From an uncultured Mailhella sp. (GTDB lineage Bacteria; Desulfobacterota; Desulfovibrionia; Desulfovibrionales; Desulfovibrionaceae), in assembly GCA_905192935.1 (NCBI GenBank), contig CAJJMX010000034.1:1-12516 (forward strand): a stretch of 12,516 bases of DNA. Reading direction: 5' to 3'. Below the pieces are notes generated by a model. The model saw nothing but the letters and a program-made list of their open reading frames with translations, had not been told where the DNA came from and did not search any database. A program made the translations under genes and the position numbers. Each line of letters starts with the position of its first letter. Position 1 is the stretch's first letter. Shown piece by piece: positions 7,717-12,516 of this stretch.

Positions 7717-7748
7717 AGCGCCCTGTTCCGGTCCGGGGACTCGGTGTG

Positions 7749-7786
7749 AAGGGGGTCGCCGCGGCGCCGCGGCGACCCCCTTTTCG
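7749..7786 (+). terminator. Terminator closing the isl operon (34-bp perfect palindrome)
   Basis: Bases 7749-7782 are a perfect palindrome whose outer arms read AAGGGGGTCGCCGCGG and its complement. As RNA this is a very stable stem of about 15 bp. It is followed by TTTTCG, giving the form of an intrinsic terminator 32 nt after the amidohydrolase-fold gene. Being symmetric, it would also act on transcripts from the other strand. Confidence 0.85.
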
Positions 7787-7787
7787 T

Positions 7788-7800
7788 CTTGCGTCGCAAG
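7788..7800. repeat. Short inverted repeat upstream of the regulator gene
   Basis: CTTGCG (7788-7793) and CGCAAG (7795-7800) are perfect inverted arms around a single T. The spacing is too tight for a good RNA hairpin, so a protein-binding site (for instance autoregulation of the activator) is the more plausible reading. Chance occurrence is not excluded. Confidence 0.35.
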
Positions 7801-7837
7801 TCCGGCAGAAGCCCCTGAGGAGCTGGTTGAGAGAGAA

Positions 7838-9301
7838 ATGAATTTATTGCAGAATGTTCGGGCTGGAAGAACCTTTTATTCTCGTGTCGGGTTGTTCATG
7901 GATCCCATGCTTCTTGAATATATGGAACAGGCCTTTGATGTTTTTCAGGACGGCATCTGGATAAGCGATGCGGACTCCACATGCCTTTTCGTCAACAAAA
8001 AGTATGAGGAGCTGAGCGGTTTTTCCAAAAAGTGGATGATGGGACGCAAGGCCACGAGCATTGTCGCGGAAGGCGTGTTCGATGTGGCCGTCAATCCCGA
8101 AGTCATCAGCAGCGGAAAGCCCGTGTCCAAGATCCAGACCCTTTCCAACGGACGGCATCTGTCGCTGGACGGCTTTCCCATCCTTGACGGGAACGGCAAG
8201 GTCGTCATGTGCATCACCTTCATCCGCGACATCAGCACCATCGTGGACATGGAGAACAAGCTCGCGCATCAGCGCGATCTTCTGAACACGCTGGTCCGTC
8301 TGACCAACAACTCCGGTCTTGAGGCCGCCGAGGACGGAAGCAACTTCATTTTCAGCTCCGCCATGGAGGCCTTTCTTTCCAAGGCCCGCATCATGGCGCA
8401 GACGGACATCTCCATTCTCATTCTCGGAGAAACAGGCGTGGGCAAGGATGTCATGGCGCAGCGCATTCATGCCATGAGCCGCAGGGCCGACAAGCCGTTC
8501 ATCAAGGTGGACTGCGGAAGCATTTCTCCCAACCTCATAGAGTCGGAACTGTTCGGCTACATAGGCGGAGCCTTTTCCGGCGCGAGCCGGGGAGGTCGCA
8601 TAGGGCTCATTGAGGCTGCGGCCGGGGGCACCGTGTTCTTCGACGAGATAGGCGAACTTCCGCTGACGCTTCAGACGAGACTTCTGCGCTTTTTGCAGGA
8701 CGGCGTCATTGTCAGGGTGGGGGCGAACACGCCGAAGAACGTGGATGTGCGCGTCATTGCCGCCACGAACAAGGATCTGGAAAAGGCCGTGGCCAGGGGA
8801 GAGTTCCGCAGCGATCTTTATTACCGGCTGAAGATAGCGGTCCTGAACATTCCTCCCCTGCGCAAAAGGAAGGACGACATCATGCCGCTGGCCAGATTCT
8901 TCCTCCAGTACTTTTCCAAAAAGTACAACAGACCCGTCACCATGGGCGACGACGTGGAGGATCTGCTCCTCTCCTATGAGTGGCCGGGCAACGTGCGCGA
9001 GCTCAAGAGCATGATGCAGGAAGCCGTGGTCACCTGTCCCAAAAACGTGGTGAGATCGTTCAATCTGCCCATCAGTCCCTCAGCCCAGCCGAGAGAGCCG
9101 GGGCCTTCGGACGCGGAATTCGATTTTGAAGGCAAGGATTATCACGACATCATGCGCGAGATGGAATGTCGGATGCTGCGTGCCGCCATAGCGCGTTTTT
9201 CCGGCAACATGACGGCGGCGTCGAAGATGCTCCGCATGGACAGAAGCACCATGTTCCGCAAGATAAAGGATCTGGAGAAGCACGGTCTGAAGGTTCTGTG
9301 A
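7838..9301 (+). CDS. PAS-containing sigma-54-dependent transcriptional activator
   Basis: This 487-residue bacterial enhancer-binding protein most likely activates the isl operon. A PAS sensor domain (about 28-135, with FQDGIWISDADSTCLFVNKKYEELSG at its start and FIRDIS at its end) is joined by a short coiled segment (136-155) to an AAA+ domain. That domain shows Walker A GETGVGKD (197-204), the sigma-54 contact loop GAFSGA (244-249, a Thr-to-Ser variant of GAFTGA), Walker B VFFDE (266-270) and the arginine segment RSDLYYRLK (324-332). A Fis-type helix-turn-helix closes the protein (about 440-482). The start at ATG 7838 has only a weak GAGAG upstream; the in-frame ATG at 7565 would overlap the previous gene and is unlikely. 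There is no receiver domain, so the signal is probably a ligand sensed by PAS. The target is inferred from the promoter at 36-52. Confidence 0.92.
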   Translation: MNLLQNVRAGRTFYSRVGLFMDPMLLEYMEQAFDVFQDGIWISDADSTCLFVNKKYEELSGFSKKWMMGRKATSIVAEGVFDVAVNPEVISSGKPVSKIQTLSNGRHLSLDGFPILDGNGKVVMCITFIRDISTIVDMENKLAHQRDLLNTLVRLTNNSGLEAAEDGSNFIFSSAMEAFLSKARIMAQTDISILILGETGVGKDVMAQRIHAMSRRADKPFIKVDCGSISPNLIESELFGYIGGAFSGASRGGRIGLIEAAAGGTVFFDEIGELPLTLQTRLLRFLQDGVIVRVGANTPKNVDVRVIAATNKDLEKAVARGEFRSDLYYRLKIAVLNIPPLRKRKDDIMPLARFFLQYFSKKYNRPVTMGDDVEDLLLSYEWPGNVRELKSMMQEAVVTCPKNVVRSFNLPISPSAQPREPGPSDAEFDFEGKDYHDIMREMECRMLRAAIARFSGNMTAASKMLRMDRSTMFRKIKDLEKHGLKVL

Positions 9302-9304
9302 GTC

Positions 9305-10186
9305 TCAGGGGTGCTTTTCCTCCTTTTTCGGGGAGGCAAGGGTGAGGGCTATGCCGCCGAGAATGGGAACGGCGCACAGGGCCAGGCGCAGAGTGACGGG
9401 TTCTCCGAGCAGCGGCACGGCAAGGGCCGCGGTGATGAGCGGCACGCTGAGCTGTATGATGGATGCTCCGGTCAGGCTGTAGCGGGGTACGATGGCGTAC
9501 CACAGGACATAGCCCGGAGCGGAGGCTATGGCTCCGGCGCCTGCGGCGCAGGCCCAGGCCGCGGGGTGGGCGTTTCCTTCCAGCATCATGGCGGCAAGCG
9601 CCGTCACGAGGCCTGCGACGGCGCAGCGGAAGAAGTTGCCCGCCGTGGCCAGAGAGGCGGAGGAGGCTCCTCGTCCGCATACGCTGTAGCCTCCCCAGGC
9701 GAGACCGGAAATCACCATGAGCAGAGAGCCCGTCAGAGGCGGAGCCGTGAGTCCCGGAGAAAGCAGGGCGATGAGCCCGGCAATGGCGGCGGCAAGACCT
9801 GCGCCCTGCATGGCCGTAAGACGCATGCCGTGCCGAAGTCCCCATCCCACCATGCCGAACTGCACGGACGTGTTGATGATGAGCGTTCCTGCTGCCGAAG
9901 GCATGGTCATGTAGGCGAGGGAAAAGCAGATCATGTACAGGAAGAGAAACAGGGAACCGGTCCAGGAACTTTCCGCCCAGGCCTGTTTCCATACGGAACC
10001 TCGGTCGGAACTTCCGCGTATCACATGCAAGGCGCACAGGAGCGCCAGCATGGCGGCGGCGGAAAGGCCGCGGACGGCGGTGTAGTGAAGGGGCTCCATG
10101 CCCCAGACGGTAAGCGCCGCCCGGCACAGAATGGAGTTCAGGGCAAAGAGCGTCAGACAGAAGGCCGTGGCAAGGAAAAGCTTCAT
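9305..10186 (-). CDS. EamA/DMT-superfamily transporter
   Basis: This is a 293-residue, very hydrophobic inner-membrane protein with about ten predicted transmembrane segments arranged as two EamA repeats. The opening (LTLFALNSILCRAAL) and the second-repeat pattern (AWGGYSVCGRGAS near the middle, then PLITAALAVPLLGEPVTLRLALCAVPILGGIALTL at the end, including the typical LGEP) fit the drug/metabolite transporter superfamily. Members export amino acids, metabolites or drugs; the substrate here cannot be read from sequence. The start is supported by GAGAGA upstream on the minus strand. Its stop lies 3 nt from the stop of the convergent regulator with no terminator between them. It is divergent from the TauE/SafE gene, with which it may share control. 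Confidence 0.87.
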   Translation of the reverse strand: MKLFLATAFCLTLFALNSILCRAALTVWGMEPLHYTAVRGLSAAAMLALLCALHVIRGSSDRGSVWKQAWAESSWTGSLFLFLYMICFSLAYMTMPSAAGTLIINTSVQFGMVGWGLRHGMRLTAMQGAGLAAAIAGLIALLSPGLTAPPLTGSLLMVISGLAWGGYSVCGRGASSASLATAGNFFRCAVAGLVTALAAMMLEGNAHPAAWACAAGAGAIASAPGYVLWYAIVPRYSLTGASIIQLSVPLITAALAVPLLGEPVTLRLALCAVPILGGIALTLASPKKEEKHP

Positions 10187-10201
10187 GGGATTCTCTCAGG
10201 G

Positions 10202-10230
10202 ATGCAGGTTCCTTTTCAGGTTTCCTGCAT
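10202..10230. repeat. Inverted repeat in the eamA leader
   Basis: ATGCAGG (10202-10208) and CCTGCAT (10224-10230) are perfect 7-bp arms separated by 15 bases. They lie upstream of the minus-strand transporter and overlap the -12 part of its candidate promoter. It could be a leader hairpin or an operator. Confidence 0.4.
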
Positions 10231-10241
10231 AATTCATGCCG
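10226..10241 (-). promoter_or_regulatory. Candidate sigma-54 promoter for the EamA gene
   Basis: On the minus strand, CGGCATGAATTATGCA has GG and GC exactly 12 bases apart. It matches GGCA and TGCA of the consensus but has C for the leading T, T for C after GGCA, and A for the first T of TTGC. Transcription would start near 10215, about 30 nt before the start codon. The match is moderate and may be chance. Confidence 0.4.
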
Positions 10242-10312
10242 TAAGGGCACGAGGGACAAGAAAAACAATTTTATCATGTATGCCGGTATGTTGACCGACA
10301 TCTCGGAAAATT

Positions 10313-10325
10313 CGGACATCGTCCG
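10313..10325. promoter_or_regulatory. Inverted repeat, possible activator site between divergent genes
   Basis: CGGAC (10313-10317) and GTCCG (10321-10325) are inverted around ATC. The repeat lies about 100 bp upstream of both candidate -24/-12 starts, the usual distance for a sigma-54 enhancer. The arms are short, so this is suggestive only. Confidence 0.3.
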
Positions 10326-10387
10326 GAGACGGAACGTCGCGCATTATTCCGCAACAATATGCCGAAGTGCATAGGCAGCGCTGCACA

Positions 10388-10403
10388 GGGCGGACGTTTT
10401 GCG
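10388..10403 (+). promoter_or_regulatory. Weak candidate sigma-54 promoter for the TauE/SafE gene
   Basis: GG at 10389-10390 and GC at 10401-10402 are 12 bases apart within AGGGCGGACGTTTTGCGG. GGC and TTTTGC match, but several other consensus positions do not. The start would be near 10414, about 30 nt before ATG 10445. Confidence 0.25.
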
Positions 10404-10444
10404 GAAAATGCCGGACCTTGTTCGGACGGTCGGGGGAACTGAAC

Positions 10445-11173
10445 ATGTCGATGTTTCTTATCGCAAGTTTCGTGGTCGTGGGTTTTCTTTGCGGAGCCAC
10501 CAGCATCGGCGGCATACTGCTCATTCCCGCCATACAGTACGGCACGGGAATGTCGTTGTCGCTCTCGTCGGGCACGGCGCTGTGCAGCTTTTTCTTTACT
10601 GCGGCAGTCGGCACCTTCCTGCACTGGCGACGCGGCAATCTGAAAAGGGACATCGTCGTCCCTCAATGCATCGGTGCCGCACTCTTCAGCGTTTTCGGAG
10701 CGCTGACCAAGCATGTGGTGGGCGATGTGGCGCTCGGCGCCATTCTGGCCGTGCTCATCATCCTTTCCGGCATCGCCGCGCTGCGGCAGCCGCATCCTCT
10801 GCGCAGCATGTCCACGGAACGCGGGCGATTCCGTTACCTTCTCTTCGTGGGGTCCTTTGTGGGATTCATGGCCGGACTGACCGGCATGGGCGGTCCCGTG
10901 CTTTCCGTCCCCATGATGATAGTCATGGGCTTTTCTCCCATGGCCACGGTGGCCGCGGCCCAGCCCTTCCAGATGTTTGCCTGTCTCTCTGGAAGCGTGG
11001 GCAACATCATCATCGATCAGATAAACTGGCAGGTGGCGCTTCTTTCCGTGGTGCTGCAGAGCGCAGGCGTATGGGCGGGCATCCGGGCCGCAGCCCATAT
11101 GAATACGGGCCTTCTCAAGAAGGCCATAGCTTTTCTGTGCGTATTCACGGGCGTCTTCATGCTGCTGCGCTGA
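10445..11173 (+). CDS. TauE/SafE-family permease (possible sulfite or organosulfonate exporter)
   Basis: This 242-residue inner-membrane protein has the two-repeat pattern of the TauE/SafE family: an N-terminal GATSIGGILLIPAIQYGTG block and a matching second block GMGGPVLSVPMMIVMGFSPM, with about eight predicted membrane spans. Members export sulfite, sulfoacetate or other small anions in sulfonate degraders, but the family is broad and the substrate is not readable here. I chose ATG 10445 (GGGGGAA at 10432-10438) rather than the ATG at 10367, which would add a polar Cys/Arg-rich tail ahead of the first membrane helix. Its location near a sulfite-releasing lyase makes sulfite overflow or sulfonate traffic the favoured role, by inference only. 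Confidence 0.88.
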   Translation: MSMFLIASFVVVGFLCGATSIGGILLIPAIQYGTGMSLSLSSGTALCSFFFTAAVGTFLHWRRGNLKRDIVVPQCIGAALFSVFGALTKHVVGDVALGAILAVLIILSGIAALRQPHPLRSMSTERGRFRYLLFVGSFVGFMAGLTGMGGPVLSVPMMIVMGFSPMATVAAAQPFQMFACLSGSVGNIIIDQINWQVALLSVVLQSAGVWAGIRAAAHMNTGLLKKAIAFLCVFTGVFMLLR

Positions 11174-11244
11174 ACAAGGAAGCCGCGCAGATATCTTCGG
11201 ATGCTTGAACGCGGGCGCGCCGAGTTCCTGCGCTGCGTGCAAAG

Positions 11245-11277
11245 AAGGACCGGTCCGGACAAGCCGGACCGGTCCTT
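11245..11277. terminator. Terminator between convergent tauE-like and aminotransferase genes
   Basis: AAGGACCGGTCCGG (11245-11258) and its exact complement (11264-11277) form a perfect 14-bp stem with a 5-nt ACAAG loop. On the minus strand the stem is followed by TTCTTTGC, fitting termination of the aminotransferase transcript. The plus-strand tail is poorer in T but the stem may still stop the permease transcript. Confidence 0.8.
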
Positions 11278-11302
11278 AGATGTCCATAGGAGCGGCCTGT
11301 TT

Positions 11303-12454
11303 TTACTCTCCGAGAGCCCTGTGATAGGCGTCGAGCGCCTTTTCGAGATAGTCTCCCGAAGGCTTTTCGGGCAGGCTCCAGGCCAGGGCGTGCAGACCGG
11401 CGGCAAGGTCGCCCCAGTCTATCCAGCCCATGTGGGCAAGACGAAGCACCTTGTCCTTGAGGCTGCCCTGTCCGGCGGTGAGGATGACGCCGCATTCCTT
11501 GAAGGCCTTGGCCACGATGGGACCGGCGGGCAGATCGTCGGGCATGCGCACGCTGGTCAGACCCCAGGTGTAGCGGCCTTCTTCCTTGACGAAGAGTTCC
11601 ATGCCCATGGCGGCGATGCCGGTTCTTGCCATCTGCGTCAGGGCCCACTGCTTTTTGAACACGTTGTCCATGCCCATTTCCTGCAGCATGGTGAGCGCTT
11701 CGTGCAGGCCCACGAGCAGGCTTATGGGAGACGTGTAGTGCGTCTGGTTCTTTTCGCAGCTTGTGCGTTCCGCCGTGAGGTCGAAGTAGTAGCACTGGGG
11801 CTGCACTTCGGCGGCACGCTTCCACGCACGGGGAGAAAGCGCCACGAAGGCCAGCCCCGGAGGAAGCATGAGTCCCTTCTGCGAGCCGGTGATGAGGCAG
11901 TCGATGCCCCATTCATCCATGCGCACGGGAGAGATGGAGACGGCGGAAATGCCGTCGGCCACGAGCAGAACGTTTCTCTCGCGGGTGATGGCCGCCACTT
12001 CCTGCACGGGATGCAGGACGCCGGTGGAGGTTTCGGAAATCTGCATGAACACGCCGCGTATGGCGGGATCATCATCGAGCATGGCGCGTATTTCTTCGGG
12101 ATCGAAGGAGGTGCCGGGCTCCTTGCGGAGCACCACGGGCTCAAGGCCGCGCATGTTCACGATGTCCACCCAGCGGTTGCCGAAGTGGCCTGCCGTGGCC
12201 ACGAGGACCTTCTCTCCGGGAGCAAACAGGTTGAAGGCCGCCGCGGTCATGCCGCCGGTGCCGGAGCATGCCAGCGGAAGAACCGGGGACTTTGTGCAGA
12301 AGAGGCTCTTCAGCATGACCTGGTTTTCGGCCAGAATGGCCTTGAACGCATCCTTGCGGTGATGAAGAAGCGGAGCGGCCATGGCCAGACGGACACGGTC
12401 GGGAATGGGCGTGGGGCCCGGGGTAAGCATACGGGTAGCCTGAATGGATGACAT
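11303..12454 (-). CDS. Class V PLP-dependent aminotransferase, alanine/serine-glyoxylate aminotransferase-like
   Basis: This 383-residue fold-type I PLP enzyme opens with LTPGPTPIPDRVRLAM, the usual start of the AGXT-like class V group. The phosphate-binding SGTGGM is at 64-69, Asp167 in VADGISA would pair with the pyridine nitrogen, and Lys193 in TGSQKGLMLPPGL is the Schiff-base lysine. Length is normal and no key residue is missing. Likely reactions are amino transfer from alanine, serine or a related donor to glyoxylate or pyruvate; the exact substrates cannot be told. It is not a class III enzyme and so not taurine:pyruvate aminotransferase. The start is supported by AAGAGG 7 nt upstream on the minus strand. 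It stands alone, converging on the TauE-like gene across a terminator, so a link with sulfonate use is not shown. Confidence 0.9.
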   Translation of the reverse strand: MSSIQATRMLTPGPTPIPDRVRLAMAAPLLHHRKDAFKAILAENQVMLKSLFCTKSPVLPLACSGTGGMTAAAFNLFAPGEKVLVATAGHFGNRWVDIVNMRGLEPVVLRKEPGTSFDPEEIRAMLDDDPAIRGVFMQISETSTGVLHPVQEVAAITRERNVLLVADGISAVSISPVRMDEWGIDCLITGSQKGLMLPPGLAFVALSPRAWKRAAEVQPQCYYFDLTAERTSCEKNQTHYTSPISLLVGLHEALTMLQEMGMDNVFKKQWALTQMARTGIAAMGMELFVKEEGRYTWGLTSVRMPDDLPAGPIVAKAFKECGVILTAGQGSLKDKVLRLAHMGWIDWGDLAAGLHALAWSLPEKPSGDYLEKALDAYHRALGE

Positions 12455-12516
12455 GGCGGAACCTCTTGAACCGGCGGATCGTCGGGATAAATGGCGCGAA
12501 AAATGCGCGTTTTTCA

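Noticed and set aside
7565..7837. Longer N-terminus for the regulator starting at 7565
   Set aside because: It would overlap most of the end of the preceding gene in another frame and read through the operon terminator. The PAS domain is complete from 7838.
11303..12454. Taurine:pyruvate aminotransferase (Tpa)
   Set aside because: Tpa is a class III aminotransferase; this protein has class V motifs.
12490..12516. A GCGC-rich repeat followed by TTTTT at the right edge as a terminator
   Set aside because: The arms are only 4 bp and no plus-strand gene precedes it in the window; chance is as likely.
1..12516. Mobile element, CRISPR array, tRNA or rRNA gene
   Set aside because: I saw no transposase or integrase, no regularly spaced direct repeats and no conserved RNA gene features on either strand.

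Overview
The window looks like chromosome from a Desulfovibrionaceae-type anaerobe (Bilophila, Mailhella, Desulfovibrio and relatives). I base this on a GC-rich coding style, a fused-subunit TRAP transporter and, above all, an oxygen-sensitive glycyl radical enzyme whose active-site residues fall at the positions I recall for isethionate sulfite-lyase (IslA) of Bilophila wadsworthia. The genus assignment is inference. No rRNA, tRNA, CRISPR array, transposase or integrase is visible.

Positions 1-7784 form one apparent plus-strand operon for uptake and C-S cleavage of isethionate (2-hydroxyethanesulfonate). A strong -24/-12 (sigma-54) promoter at 36-52 is followed by a TRAP solute receptor (dctP), a fused TRAP permease (dctQM), the sulfite-lyase (islA), its radical-SAM activase (islB) and an amidohydrolase-fold protein that has lost most canonical metal ligands. 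The operon closes with a 34-bp perfect palindrome. The first three gene junctions each contain a hairpin, and the islA/islB one looks like a true intrinsic terminator. This would keep receptor and lyase abundant relative to permease and activase. IslA would yield acetaldehyde plus sulfite, the sulfite serving as respiratory electron acceptor. No aldehyde dehydrogenase, alcohol dehydrogenase, taurine-entry gene, sulfite reductase or microcompartment shell gene lies in the window.

Positions 7838-9301 encode a PAS / AAA+ / Fis-HTH sigma-54 activator, the obvious candidate regulator of the operon. Converging on it (3 nt apart) is an EamA-type exporter at 9305-10186 on the minus strand. Diverging from that exporter across a 258-bp gap is a TauE/SafE-family permease (10445-11173), a family that includes sulfite and sulfoacetate exporters. 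The gap holds one moderate and one weak -24/-12 candidate plus an inverted repeat, so the locus may be a compact sigma-54 regulon.

A strong terminator (11245-11277) separates the permease from a convergent class V PLP aminotransferase (11303-12454, minus), which I regard as metabolically separate unless shown otherwise. The most interesting item is the amidohydrolase-fold protein carrying RxR in place of HxH inside a sulfonate-cleaving operon.
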